Assembly: GCA_021029595.1 (NCBI GenBank)
Contig: JAJJOY010000001.1
Coordinates: forward strand, 124,001-188,000
Source of the DNA: Hominenteromicrobium mulieris
Lineage (GTDB): Bacteria; Bacillota; Clostridia; Oscillospirales; Acutalibacteraceae
Length of the DNA stretch: 64,000 nt
Direction of reading: 5' to 3'
Position 1 is the stretch's first letter. Every line of letters starts with the position of its first letter. Positions 34,810 through 43,770 of this stretch are shown here, in pieces. The position numbers were made by a program, and so were the translations under genes. A model generated the notes under the pieces. The model saw nothing but the letters and a program-made list of their open reading frames with translations. It did no database searches and was not told the DNA's origin.

Positions 34810-34834
34810 CAAGCCGGTAAAAAAGCATTATAAT
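34806..34834 (+). promoter_or_regulatory. perfect consensus promoter overlapping a stop codon
   Basis: TTGACA (34806-34811), 17-bp spacer, TATAAT (34829-34834). The -35 box contains the TGA stop (34807-34809) of the PBP gene. It drives the MazG-like gene. Confidence 0.88.
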
Positions 34835-34858
34835 AAGATGCGTATGAGGGGTGGAGAT

Positions 34859-35185
34859 ATGGCAAGCCTGAATCTTGAAGATATGCAGCAGATTCAAAAA
34901 GAACTGCAAGCAAAATATCTCGAAAAGTGGGGAGGCCTTTCTCCAAAAATCGGTCGCGATAAGCTCCTTTGGATGATGATCGAAGCCGGTGAAGTTGCCG
35001 ACATCATCAAGAAAAAGGGTGACGATGCGATTTTGAACGACCCCGAGACCAGACACCACTTCACGGAAGAAGTGTGTGATGTGCTCATGTATTTAAACGA
35101 TGTTCTGCTGTGCTACGGCATCACGCCGAATGAAGTCGAGAACGTATATCTCGAAAAGCACAAACGAAACATGAGCCGCTGGTGA
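34859..35185 (+). CDS. MazG-like nucleotide pyrophosphohydrolase
   Basis: A 108-aa all-alpha protein with the MazG-type metal motif: LLWMMIEAGEVADIIKKKGD and HFTEEVCDVLMYLNDVL (EExxE-12-ExxD pattern). Such enzymes hydrolyse non-canonical NTPs. The ATG follows GGGGTGGAG by a few nt. Served by a perfect promoter. Confidence 0.88.
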   Translation: MASLNLEDMQQIQKELQAKYLEKWGGLSPKIGRDKLLWMMIEAGEVADIIKKKGDDAILNDPETRHHFTEEVCDVLMYLNDVLLCYGITPNEVENVYLEKHKRNMSRW

Positions 35186-35204
35186 TTTTAGATTTTAATT
35201 TGTT

Positions 35205-35448
35205 TTATAGCAAAAGGCACGGGCAAATGCACATAGCTGTACCGAACAGAGAGCGGATCCACAGGCTGGAAGATCCTCGGAAAACACCATGTACAGGCCA
35301 ACCCGTATGACTGCCGCACAGTGATGAGCTGTGCCGTTTTCCGCGTTAAGGAGTTCAAAGTGGTGTATGAAGAAAAGCTTCATGCATAATTTGGGTGGTA
35401 CCACGGAACTGTCCGTCCCATTGCGGAGGACAGTTCTTATTTTTTTGT
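35205..35448 (+). promoter_or_regulatory. T-box leader, alanine type (GCC specifier)
   Basis: The T-box GGGTGGTACCACGG (35393-35406) is followed by a terminator stem GAACTGTCC/GGACAGTTC and TTATTTTTTT. Stem I is present (ACGGG...CCCGT base, CTGTAC/GTACAG), with GCC (35297-35299) followed by A at the expected specifier position, matching Ala. The bulge UGGU pairs with ACCA, fitting the A discriminator of tRNA-Ala. It reads uncharged tRNA-Ala and controls the M42 peptidase and alaS. Confidence 0.9.
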
Positions 35449-35463
35449 AAGGAGTGGCAAAAC

Positions 35464-36486
35464 ATGAATATGGATTATTGCCTTTCCGAGCTCAAAGCCC
35501 TGCTTTCCATCGATTCTCCGTCCGGCTTTACGGATAAAGCGGCGGACTATCTTATCGGTGAACTGACAGCACTCGGCTACGCTCCGGAAAGAACAAGAAA
35601 GGGCGGCGTTTTCTGCTGCCTCGGCGGCGAGGGCAGCCCGCTTGTGCTGATGGCACACGTAGACACGCTCGGCGGCATGATTTCCACAATCAAGCCGAAC
35701 GGCCGCATCACGATCACGCCGATCGGCGGCCTGCGCGCCGAAAACTGCGAAGCGGAGAACTGCCGCATTTACTCGCGCTTCTCCGGCGTTTACAGCGGCA
35801 CCTTGCAGCTTTGCAATGCGTCGATCCACGTGAACGGCTCCTACGGTGAAAAGCTGCGCACATTTGAAACGACCGAGGTCGTGCTCGACGAGCCGGTAAA
35901 ATCCGCCGATGATGTGCGCGCACTTGGCATTGAAGTGGGTGATTTCGTCTGCTTCGACCCGCGCACCGTCATCACGGAAAGCGGCTATATCAAGAGCCGT
36001 TTCCTCGATGATAAGCTCAGCGCCGCCATGCTGCTTGCGCTCGCAAAGGAGATCAAAGACAACAACCGCACTTTGAAGCGCAAGGTCTATCTGCACTTTA
36101 CGGTGTATGAGGAGGTCGGACACGGTGCTTCCGCTTCCGTGCCGAACGATGCCGAAGAGCTCATCAGCGTAGACATGGGCTGCGTGGGCGACGGGCTCAC
36201 CTGCACGGAGCGCGAAGTTTCCATCTGCGCGAAGGATTCCGGCGGCCCGTACAATTATGCCGTGACAACCGCGCTTGTGGAAGCGGCGAAGTCCGTCGGT
36301 GCAAAGTATGCCGTGGACGTTTATCCGCACTACGGCTCCGACGTAGAGGCATCGCTGCGTTCCGGCTGGGACGTGCGTCACGGCCTCATCGGCGCAGGCG
36401 TTTACGCTTCACACGGCTACGAGCGCTCCCACATTGAAGGCGTCGAAAATACGTTAAAGCTGCTTGAGGCTTATGTTTTAGACTGA
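35464..36486 (+). CDS. M42-family aminopeptidase
   Basis: A 340-aa zinc aminopeptidase (glutamyl aminopeptidase/FrvX type). Metal-binding motifs: LMAHVDTLG, FLDDKLSAAMLLALAK, YEEVGHGAS and HYGSDVEAS, with YPHYGSD supplying the last ligand. It degrades peptides in the cytoplasm and would release amino acids, a sensible partner for a tRNA-Ala T-box. AAGGAG sits about 9 nt upstream of ATG 35464. Confidence 0.92.
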   Translation: MNMDYCLSELKALLSIDSPSGFTDKAADYLIGELTALGYAPERTRKGGVFCCLGGEGSPLVLMAHVDTLGGMISTIKPNGRITITPIGGLRAENCEAENCRIYSRFSGVYSGTLQLCNASIHVNGSYGEKLRTFETTEVVLDEPVKSADDVRALGIEVGDFVCFDPRTVITESGYIKSRFLDDKLSAAMLLALAKEIKDNNRTLKRKVYLHFTVYEEVGHGASASVPNDAEELISVDMGCVGDGLTCTEREVSICAKDSGGPYNYAVTTALVEAAKSVGAKYAVDVYPHYGSDVEASLRSGWDVRHGLIGAGVYASHGYERSHIEGVENTLKLLEAYVLD

Positions 36487-36541
36487 GCTTAGGCTTTTTA
36501 TATTATTCTATCTGCAAATTATAGAAGGAATGGTGAATACA

Positions 36542-39175
36542 ATGCAGTGGACAGGATTAAATGATCTCAGAGAAAAGTATCTTTCTTTCTTTGAGTCTAA
36601 GGGACATCTGCGCCTGCCGAGCTTCCCGCTGATTCCGAAGGATGACAATAGCCTTCTTCTGATCAACTCCGGCATGGCCCCGATGAAAAAGTATTTTACG
36701 GGTGAAGTGACCCCGCCGAGAAAGCGCGTTACCACCTGCCAGAAGTGCATCCGTACCCCGGATATCGAGCGCGTGGGCATCACGGCACGCCACGGTACAT
36801 TCTTCGAGATGCTTGGCAACTTCTCCTTTGGCGATTACTTCAAAAAGGAAGCGACCGCCTGGGCTTGGGAGTTCTTTACAAAAGTTCTCGAGATGCCGGC
36901 AGATAGGCTTTATATCTCCATTTATCAGGACGACGATGAAGCGTTTGACATCTGGACAAAGCAAAACGGCGTAGACCCGTCGCATATGGTACGCCTTGGC
37001 AGAGAAGATAACTTCTGGGAGCATGGCTCCGGTCCGTGCGGTCCGTGTTCCGAAATTTATTTTGACCGCGGCGAAAAGTACGGCTGCGGCAAGCCCACCT
37101 GCGGCGTGGGTTGCGACTGCGACCGTTACGTTGAGGTTTGGAACCTCGTTTTCACGCAGTTTGAGAACGACGGCAACAACAACTACACGCCGCTTGACCA
37201 TCCGAACATCGATACCGGCATGGGTCTTGAACGTTTGGCATGTGTGATGCAAGGCGTGGACAACCTGTTCCTTGTCGATACCGTGCAGAACATCATGAAG
37301 CATATCTCCCGCATTGCAAATGTGCAGTACGGTGCGGACGAAAAGTCCGATGTTTCTCTGCGCGTCATTACGGACCACATCCGCAGCACGACGTTTATGA
37401 TCAGCGATGGTGTTATGCCGTCCAACGAAGGCCGCGGCTATGTGCTCCGCCGTCTGCTCCGCCGCGCGGCACGCCATGGCAGACTTCTCGGCATCAACCA
37501 CCCGTTCCTCGCGGACGTTGTAGATACTGTCATTCACGAAAACGAATGCGCTTACCCGGAGCTGCGTGAAAAGAGTGCTATGATCAAAAAGGTCATCGCG
37601 TTTGAGGAAGAAAACTTCTATAAGACCATTGATAAGGGCTTCGCGCTGCTCAACGACATCATCGACCGCACCGATGCAAAGGTGCTTTCCGGCGAAGACG
37701 CGTTCCTGCTCAGCGATACGTTCGGCTTCCCGATTGACCTGACCAAGGAAATCCTTTCCGAAAAAGGCATGAGCGTTGACGAAGACCGCTTCCGCGCACT
37801 GGTACTCCAGCAGCGTGAGACGGCTCGTGCAAGCCGCAAGAATGCCGGTGCAGACGCATGGGCAGGCGACTCCGCTGTGCTTGACGACATTGCAAAGACC
37901 GAATTTGTCGGCTACACCGATATGAAGGCAACCGCAAAGGTCACGGCTATCGTGAAGGATGGCGCACGCATTGAAGCTGCCGAGACCGGCGACGACATCG
38001 TGTTCACACTCGACCGCACCTCTTTCTATGCGGAAAGCGGCGGCCAGGTCGGCGATACCGGCGTCATCACGAACGATTCCTGCACCATCCGCGTTCTGGA
38101 TACCACGAAGAATGCAGCGGGTGTGTTTATCCACAAGGCTGTTGTGGAGGAAGGCTTCCTCCGCGAAGGCGACACCGTTGAGGCTGTTGTAGATGTTGAG
38201 AGACGCAGAGCGATCATGCGCAACCACACGGCAGCTCACCTCCTGCAGGCTGCACTGCGCTCCGTGCTCGGCGACCATGTTGAGCAGGCCGGTCAGCTCG
38301 TCAACGAGAATGCCGTTCGTTTCGACTTCACGCACTTCTCCGCCCTGACGGACGAAGAGCTGCTCGCGGTTGAGAACCTCGTCAACAAGAAGATCCTCGA
38401 AGACATCAAGGTTGAGTGCCGCGAAATGCCGATCGAAGAAGCAAAGAAGCTCGGTGCTATGGCGTTGTTCGGCGAAAAATACGGCGACGTCGTGCGCGTT
38501 GTAACGGTAGGCGAATTCTCTAAGGAATTCTGCGGCGGCACGCATATTGATTCCACCGCTAAGCTCGGCCTCTTCAAGCTCGTCAGCGAATCCTCCGTTG
38601 CAGCCGGTGTGCGCCGTATCGAAGCGGTCACAGGTCTCAACGTCATTAAGATGATCTACGCAACGAACACGCTGCTCAAGGATACCGCTGTTGCGATGAA
38701 AGTCAATAACCCGTCCGACCTCCCGGCAAAAGCTGCACAGGTCAACGCCGACCTCAAGGAGAAGGACAGAGAGATCGAATCCATGCGCTCCAAGATTGCA
38801 TCCATGAACCTCGGCTCCATTCTGGATAACGCCGTGGAAGTTAAGGGTGTCAAGATCGTTACGGCGATGCTCTCCGGCACAGGCAGCGACGCACTGCGCA
38901 CCATGTGCGATAAGATCCGCGACGAAAAGAGCGATACGGCCATTGTAGCCGTGCTCGCAGGCGTTCTGGACGGAAAGGCAACGCTTGCAGCGACCGCAAC
39001 GAAAGCGGCACAGGCAAAGGGCGTCAAAGCCGGCGTGCTTGTAAAGGCAGTTGCACAGCTCACCGGCGGCAACGGCGGCGGTAAACCGGACTTCGCTATG
39101 GCAGGCGTCAAGGACCAGACGAAGATTGACGAAGCCCTTGCAGCTGTTGAAAAGATCCTCAGCGAACAGATCTAA
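36542..39175 (+). CDS. alaS: alanyl-tRNA synthetase
   Basis: An 877-aa class II synthetase that attaches Ala to tRNA-Ala. In order: catalytic core with GMAPMKKYFTGEVTPP and GNFSFGDYFK; tRNA recognition; editing domain with HTAAHLLQAAL and CGGTHIDSTAKLG; C-Ala domain (GGNGGGKPDFAMAG). Length fits the family. ATG 36542 begins MQWTGLNDLREK, the usual N-terminus; the in-frame ATG at 36530 directly abuts GAAGGA. Under the same T-box as the peptidase 56 nt upstream. Confidence 0.97.
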   Translation: MQWTGLNDLREKYLSFFESKGHLRLPSFPLIPKDDNSLLLINSGMAPMKKYFTGEVTPPRKRVTTCQKCIRTPDIERVGITARHGTFFEMLGNFSFGDYFKKEATAWAWEFFTKVLEMPADRLYISIYQDDDEAFDIWTKQNGVDPSHMVRLGREDNFWEHGSGPCGPCSEIYFDRGEKYGCGKPTCGVGCDCDRYVEVWNLVFTQFENDGNNNYTPLDHPNIDTGMGLERLACVMQGVDNLFLVDTVQNIMKHISRIANVQYGADEKSDVSLRVITDHIRSTTFMISDGVMPSNEGRGYVLRRLLRRAARHGRLLGINHPFLADVVDTVIHENECAYPELREKSAMIKKVIAFEEENFYKTIDKGFALLNDIIDRTDAKVLSGEDAFLLSDTFGFPIDLTKEILSEKGMSVDEDRFRALVLQQRETARASRKNAGADAWAGDSAVLDDIAKTEFVGYTDMKATAKVTAIVKDGARIEAAETGDDIVFTLDRTSFYAESGGQVGDTGVITNDSCTIRVLDTTKNAAGVFIHKAVVEEGFLREGDTVEAVVDVERRRAIMRNHTAAHLLQAALRSVLGDHVEQAGQLVNENAVRFDFTHFSALTDEELLAVENLVNKKILEDIKVECREMPIEEAKKLGAMALFGEKYGDVVRVVTVGEFSKEFCGGTHIDSTAKLGLFKLVSESSVAAGVRRIEAVTGLNVIKMIYATNTLLKDTAVAMKVNNPSDLPAKAAQVNADLKEKDREIESMRSKIASMNLGSILDNAVEVKGVKIVTAMLSGTGSDALRTMCDKIRDEKSDTAIVAVLAGVLDGKATLAATATKAAQAKGVKAGVLVKAVAQLTGGNGGGKPDFAMAGVKDQTKIDEALAAVEKILSEQI

Positions 39176-39223
39176 GTTCTCTCTATACGTTCTATATAAA
39201 ATCTCAAGAAAGGAGAAAGGCAA

Positions 39224-39562
39224 ATGGACTGCATTTTCTGCAAGATTGCCAACGGCGAGATTCCGAGCACGAAGGTCTACGAAGACGACAAAATGCTCGC
39301 ATTCCGCGACCTCGACCCGCAGGCGCCGGTGCACATTCTGATGATTCCAAAGGAGCACATCGCTTCCGCAGATGACCTTACGGAAGAAAACGCGCAGATC
39401 GTCGCACATATCTTCACGGTCGCAAAGAAGATTGCGGCGGCAGAAGGTCTCACGAACGGCTATCGCATCGTCAACAACTGCGGCGAAGACGGCGGACAGA
39501 CCGTAAAGCACCTGCATTTCCACCTGCTCGGCGGACGCTCTATGGCGTGGCCTCCGGGCTGA
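39224..39562 (+). CDS. HIT-family hydrolase (HinT-like)
   Basis: A 112-aa purine-nucleotide-binding protein with the histidine triad HLHFHLLGG (H-x-H-x-H) near the C-terminus and DCIFCKIANGEIPS at the start. It hydrolyses nucleoside phosphoramidates and aminoacyl-AMP, which fits a place beside alaS. AGGAG precedes the ATG. Confidence 0.95.
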   Translation: MDCIFCKIANGEIPSTKVYEDDKMLAFRDLDPQAPVHILMIPKEHIASADDLTEENAQIVAHIFTVAKKIAAAEGLTNGYRIVNNCGEDGGQTVKHLHFHLLGGRSMAWPPG

Positions 39563-39611
39563 TTCCCCGCATATGACGAAAATCGATAATTTTTGAAGGT
39601 AGGTTTTTACA

Positions 39612-40151
39612 ATGGGTGAAGTTTATAAGATGACGATCGCCGGCTGCGAACGCGAGCTGCCGATCTGCCCGATCAGCGATACGCTGGATATTGCCGGTTT
39701 TGTTATGTTCGGCGATGTAGAGATCACCGAGAAGGCCGCAAAAGCGCTGATGGAAAAGTGCCCGGAGCACGACATCATCATCACGGCGGAGTCTAAGGGC
39801 ATTCCGCTGGCTTACGAGATGGCGCGCATCGGCTGCCGTCAGTACGTTGTTGCACGTAAGGGCATCAAGGCGTACATGACGAACCCGATCAAGGTCGAGG
39901 TGAAATCCATCACGACAGACCACATCCAGACGCTGTACCTCTCCGAAGAAGACTGCGCAATGCTGAAGGGTAAGCGTATTCTCATCGTAGACGACGTCAT
40001 CAGCACCGGTGAATCGCTGAGCGCGTTGGAAGATCTCGTGCATGAGATCGGCGGTAACGTCGTCGGCAAGGCGGCTGTGCTCGCCGAGGGCGATGCAAAG
40101 GATCGTACGGATATCATCTATCTGGAGCCGCTCCCGCTGTTCTTCAAGTAA
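39612..40151 (+). CDS. type I phosphoribosyltransferase (adenine/xanthine type)
   Basis: A 179-aa PRTase. The PRPP motif is RILIVDDVISTGESLSALED, with DIIITAESKGIPLAYEMAR upstream. It resembles xpt/apt-like proteins, with an N-terminal extension (ELPICPISDTLDIAGFVMFG). The exact base cannot be decided. It lies 49 nt after the HIT gene. Confidence 0.9.
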   Translation: MGEVYKMTIAGCERELPICPISDTLDIAGFVMFGDVEITEKAAKALMEKCPEHDIIITAESKGIPLAYEMARIGCRQYVVARKGIKAYMTNPIKVEVKSITTDHIQTLYLSEEDCAMLKGKRILIVDDVISTGESLSALEDLVHEIGGNVVGKAAVLAEGDAKDRTDIIYLEPLPLFFK

Positions 40152-40166
40152 TTTCATAAAAGCTAA

Positions 40167-40203
40167 AAAAGCTGTTCGCTTCGGCGGGCAGCTTTTTGCT
40201 TTT
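40167..40203 (+). terminator. terminator after PRTase gene
   Basis: Stem AAAAAGCTGTTCGC with GCGGGCAGCTTTTT (40167-40180 with 40184-40197), followed by GCTTTTTATAG. Confidence 0.85.
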
Positions 40204-40255
40204 TATAGGGTATTTCCGGCAGCTTCAATGCATAAAAATCTATGGGTGATGCGGC

Positions 40256-40978
40256 TTGAAACGGTATTTGTCTTTTAAAATCGCGTATATTCCTGTGGTG
40301 TTTTTCCTCGGTGCTCTGACATTTTTTGTGTGCTCTGTTTTGGGTGCGGTACATGCGGTATCTGTGGCCGCAGCACAGACCGAAAACCGCCCCGTGATCG
40401 TTCTGGATGCAGGGCACGGTGGGGAAGACGGCGGGGCCGTAGGCGTAAACGGTGTGGAAGAGAAAACGGTAAACCTTGCCATTGCGCTGTTTGTGCGAGA
40501 GAAGCTCGAAGCTGCGGGCTACCCCGTGAAAATGATTCGCGAAGTGGACACCGCCGTCGGCGATACCACGCTGAGCACATTAAACGAACGAAAGCGGTCT
40601 GATATTTTATACCGCACACAGATCGTAAACGAAACTGAGAACTGTATTTTCGTGAGCATCCATCAAAACTTTTTTGAGCAAAGTCAATACAGCGGCGCAC
40701 AGATGTTTTACTCAGCAAATAATGCTAGAAGCGCCGACCTTGCCGAAACCATCCGCCGTGCGGTCATCGAGCAGGTGCAGCCGGATAACACGCGTGCCTG
40801 CAAGCAGGCAGAAAGCCGCGTGTATATTTTGAGCCATGTAGACGTACCCGCCGTGTTTGCAGAATGCGGGTTCCTCTCAAACCCGGAAGAAGCTGAAAAG
40901 CTGTGCGACGAGAACTACCAAAAGAAATTGGCGGCGGCTATCGCGGATGGCATTATCGCCTTTTGCAAAGCGGAATAA
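40256..40978 (+). CDS. cwlD: N-acetylmuramoyl-L-alanine amidase (CwlD-like)
   Basis: A 240-aa protein with N-terminal membrane helix (about 10-32) and amidase_3 domain: VIVLDAGHGGEDGGAVGVNG (first zinc His and Glu), VEEKTVNLAIA, FVSIHQNFF and the closing VPAVFAECGFLSNPEEAEKL. It cuts the lactyl-peptide bond in peptidoglycan. Size and N-terminal anchor match CwlD, which makes spore-cortex muramic lactam. A TTG start is used; GGGTGATG is upstream. Confidence 0.85.
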   Translation: MKRYLSFKIAYIPVVFFLGALTFFVCSVLGAVHAVSVAAAQTENRPVIVLDAGHGGEDGGAVGVNGVEEKTVNLAIALFVREKLEAAGYPVKMIREVDTAVGDTTLSTLNERKRSDILYRTQIVNETENCIFVSIHQNFFEQSQYSGAQMFYSANNARSADLAETIRRAVIEQVQPDNTRACKQAESRVYILSHVDVPAVFAECGFLSNPEEAEKLCDENYQKKLAAAIADGIIAFCKAE

Positions 40979-40981
40979 CTC

Positions 40982-41010
40982 TTTACAAAACATCTGTTCC
41001 GTGGTAAAAT
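40982..41010 (+). promoter_or_regulatory. promoter of the radA operon
   Basis: TTTACA (40982-40987), 17-bp spacer, TAAAAT (41005-41010). Confidence 0.7.
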
Positions 41011-41047
41011 AGGCTTAGAATTATACAAAATAAGGGCGGTGCGCATT

Positions 41048-42433
41048 ATGGCGGCTAAAAATAAAATCGTCTACATCTGCTCAAACTGCGGGTTTGAATC
41101 CGCAAAGTGGGCAGGAAAGTGCCCGGATTGCGGCGAGTGGAACACCATGGAGGAATCCGTCAAAACGGCTGTTTCCGCAAAATCCGCCGCTTCCGGGTAT
41201 TCTTCTTCAGCTTCTACGCTGCTGACGCGCCCGCTTGCAATTTCAGAGATCGATACGGAGGACGAGCATCGTTATCACACCGGACTTTCGGAGCTTGACC
41301 GCGTGCTTGGCGGCGGCCTTGTAAAAGGCTCGCTCGTGCTCATCAGCGGCGACCCGGGTATCGGCAAATCAACCATTCTTTTGCAGATCTGCGAATACCT
41401 CGGGCAAAAGCTGCGTATTTTATATGTTTCCGGCGAAGAATCTGCACGGCAGATCAAGCTGCGCGCAGGGCGTCTCGGTGTTTCCAGTCCCAACCTGCGC
41501 ATTTTGGCGGAAACGGACGTGCAGCTCGTGGTGGAGCACATTCGCACCGAAAAACCGGATATCGTAATGATCGACTCCATCCAAACGATGAACTTTACCG
41601 ATCTCAATTCGTCGCCCGGCAGCGTCACACAGGTGCGCGAATGCACGAACGCGATCATGCGCTGCTCCAAGTCGCTCGATATCCCGGCGATTCTCGTTGG
41701 TCACGTCAACAAAGACGGCGCCATCGCGGGTCCAAAGGTGTTGGAGCACATTGTGGACGCCGTGCTGTACTTCGAGGGCGACCGCCAGATGACGTACCGC
41801 ATTCTGCGCGCCGTAAAAAACCGCTATGGCTCCACAAACGAGATTGGCGTATTCGATATGGGGGAAGCGGGGCTGCGGCAAATCGAAAACCCCTCGCAGG
41901 CAATGCTTTCCGGCCGCCCGACGAACGCTTCCGGCACATGCGTAACCGCCGTAATGGAGGGTACACGTCCGCTGCTCGCGGAGATTCAAGGCCTTGCAAC
42001 GACAAGCGGCTTCGGTACGCCGCGCCGCATGTCCACGGGCTTTGATTATGCGCGTATGGCGCTGATTTTGGCCGTTCTGGAAAAGCGTGCAGGTTTCTAT
42101 TTTTCCAATTTAGACGCGTATTTGAACGTCGTCGGCGGCCTGCGTATCGATGAGCCGGCGGTCGATCTGGCCGTTGCAATGGCACTCGTATCAAGCCTGA
42201 AAGACACGCCAATCCGCGATGATACCGTCGTGTTCGGCGAGATTGGTCTTGCAGGCGAGCTGCGGTCGGTCAGTCATATCGAGTCCCGCGTTTCGGAAGC
42301 ATATCGACTGGGATTCACGCGCTGCGTACTGCCGTACCACAGCATGAAGAGCATAGATTCAAAAAGATTCAGCGGGGTGGAGCTCATCGGCGTCCACAAC
42401 GTGAGGGAGGCGTTTGACGCATGTGTGCAGTAA
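41048..42433 (+). CDS. radA: DNA repair protein RadA
   Basis: A 461-aa protein: N-terminal C4 zinc finger (CSNCGFESAKWAGKCPDC), RecA-like ATPase with Walker A GDPGIGKST, RadA motif KNRYGSTNEIG (usually KNRFG), and a Lon-like C-terminal domain (GLRIDEPAVDLAVAMALVSS). It promotes branch migration during recombination. ATG 41048 is preferred because AAGGG lies upstream at the right distance. Confidence 0.95.
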   Translation: MAAKNKIVYICSNCGFESAKWAGKCPDCGEWNTMEESVKTAVSAKSAASGYSSSASTLLTRPLAISEIDTEDEHRYHTGLSELDRVLGGGLVKGSLVLISGDPGIGKSTILLQICEYLGQKLRILYVSGEESARQIKLRAGRLGVSSPNLRILAETDVQLVVEHIRTEKPDIVMIDSIQTMNFTDLNSSPGSVTQVRECTNAIMRCSKSLDIPAILVGHVNKDGAIAGPKVLEHIVDAVLYFEGDRQMTYRILRAVKNRYGSTNEIGVFDMGEAGLRQIENPSQAMLSGRPTNASGTCVTAVMEGTRPLLAEIQGLATTSGFGTPRRMSTGFDYARMALILAVLEKRAGFYFSNLDAYLNVVGGLRIDEPAVDLAVAMALVSSLKDTPIRDDTVVFGEIGLAGELRSVSHIESRVSEAYRLGFTRCVLPYHSMKSIDSKRFSGVELIGVHNVREAFDACVQ

Positions 42434-43188
42434 AAGAACGATTTGTTGAAAAGCCGAATCTGCCGGAAAGCAAGGTCACGACAGCGGCGGTCTCCGGCGC
42501 ATATCCGGAGATTTTGGAAGCTTTAAAGGCGCATGGTATTCGGTGCGTCACAACGGAGTTTGACACGCGTCTGCCGGATCCGATCGCGTACCATGCAGAT
42601 ATGCAGATGTTTCATTTGGATAAAGGACGCACGTTTGTTCTGCGCGGAGAAGAGGCACTCAAAAAGCAGCTTACGGATATCGGCTATCAGGTAGCGGAGA
42701 CTGCCATGACTCCGGAGCCGAAATATCCGAAAGATGTTCTTTGCAACATGTTAAACCTGAACGGCACGGTGCTTGCAAACCTCGGTGTTATGGATCCGAA
42801 CATTTACACCTGTCTGGAAGACGCCGGCCTTAAAATGAGGCATGTCAACCAAGGCTACACGCGCTGTGCGACGGCTGTTGTGGCGAAAGACGCGATCATC
42901 ACGATGGATCTCGGCATTCGTGCACTGGCACAGTTTTTAGGCATCGACGTGCTGCTTGTGCACGAAGAAAACGTTTTTCTGGATGGCTACGATTACGGCT
43001 TCTTAGGCGGCTGCTGTGGCTTGATCGACAAAAATGTGGTGGCGTTCACAGGCAAGCTCGATTCTTTAGAGTGCGCGGCGGAGATTCGTGCGTTTCTCGA
43101 AAAGCACTGCGTACAGTACATTGAGCTGACACAAAACCAGATGATCGATATCGGCGGCATTTTACCGCTGATGGAGCTTGACGTTTAA
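42421..43188 (+). CDS. predicted GME-fold protein (DUF6873-like)
   Basis: A 255-aa cytoplasmic protein overlapping radA by 13 nt. Features: LRVTEFDTRLPDPIAYHADM-like segment (actual CVTTEFDTRLPDPIAYHADM), GYTRCATAVVAKDAIITMD, GYDYGFLGGCCGLI and a closing DIGGILPLMELDV. The repeated HxD/GGC pattern resembles guanidino-group-modifying-enzyme folds. I recall a DUF6873 family of this kind, not verified here. Function unknown. Confidence 0.7.
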   Translation: MCAVKERFVEKPNLPESKVTTAAVSGAYPEILEALKAHGIRCVTTEFDTRLPDPIAYHADMQMFHLDKGRTFVLRGEEALKKQLTDIGYQVAETAMTPEPKYPKDVLCNMLNLNGTVLANLGVMDPNIYTCLEDAGLKMRHVNQGYTRCATAVVAKDAIITMDLGIRALAQFLGIDVLLVHEENVFLDGYDYGFLGGCCGLIDKNVVAFTGKLDSLECAAEIRAFLEKHCVQYIELTQNQMIDIGGILPLMELDV

Positions 43189-43341
43189 TTCCTAATTTTG
43201 TGTTTAAAAAGCCTCCCACGAAGTTTCCGTTGTTGATAATACACTAAACGCTTGTGTATTCATGTACAAGCACCCAAACACGCACATTTCAAAACAGATT
43301 CACACGGAAGCATACAAAGGGGCTTGAATCTAAAAAATCTC

Positions 43342-43373
43342 AAATTATACAAAATAGATATTTTGTATAATTT
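43342..43373. repeat. 32-bp perfect palindrome, dif-like layout
   Basis: Two perfect 15-bp inverted arms (43342-43356 with 43359-43373) around GA. Read as 11-6-11, the right arm TTTTGTATAAT matches 8 of 11 positions of the Bacillus XerD half-site TTATGTAAACT. No T-run follows. Confidence 0.6.
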
Positions 43374-43520
43374 TGGGGAGCAGCATTTTACGAATAGCTG
43401 GCTTTTCAAGCGGATTTTCGTAAAACCTGCGAGATCATCCTTTTTCAGCCAAACTCAATGTTTTGCGATTGCAACTTGCTTAAATAAACGCATTCATTAT
43501 GAATCGTGATTGTGTGCGTT

Positions 43521-43562
43521 GATTCTTTGTAAATCTCGGCTGCGGAAATCCGTGCGTTTCTC
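43521..43562 (+). pseudogene. relic of a duplicated GME-fold gene 3' end
   Basis: Translated in one frame, this stretch reads D-S-L-stop-I-S-A-A-E-I-R-A-F-L-N, matching DSLECAAEIRAFLE at the end of the gene at 42421 (43060-43101) apart from one extra codon and a stop. It is therefore a decayed duplicate or scar. Confidence 0.6.
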
Positions 43563-43770
43563 AATTAGATTGTTTTTAATAACCTCGGCTCCGTTTATTC
43601 AGCTGTCTGTTTAAGTACCACGGCATGTCTATACGTCTCGTTCCGAATTATAATGATGATCCAAGAGTAAATTCAAGTATCGATTAGGCTAAACCCGAAA
43701 GCTTTGAAGCCAACGGAGCTGAACACCAAGCTGCGGCTTTAAAATTCAAAATTTGTGAGGTGTACCCGTT

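Larger units (their letters stand above)
43189..43770. other. gene-free AT-rich region with palindrome and relic
   Basis: 582 bp without a convincing gene. It holds a 32-bp palindrome (43342-43373), a short relic of the upstream gene's 3' end (43521-43562), a hairpin AATACAC/GTGTATT near 43237-43260 and, near 43649, a TATAAT box lacking a clear -35. A GAGGTG site precedes the recombinase gene. Confidence 0.7.

Noticed and set aside
36557-39523. A 988-codon open frame on the strand opposite alaS
   Set aside because: It is a shadow of alaS produced by codon bias; composition is not protein-like and no ribosome site fits.
43342-43373. Palindrome as a terminator
   Set aside because: The arms are AT-only in large part and no T-run follows; no gene ends directly before it.
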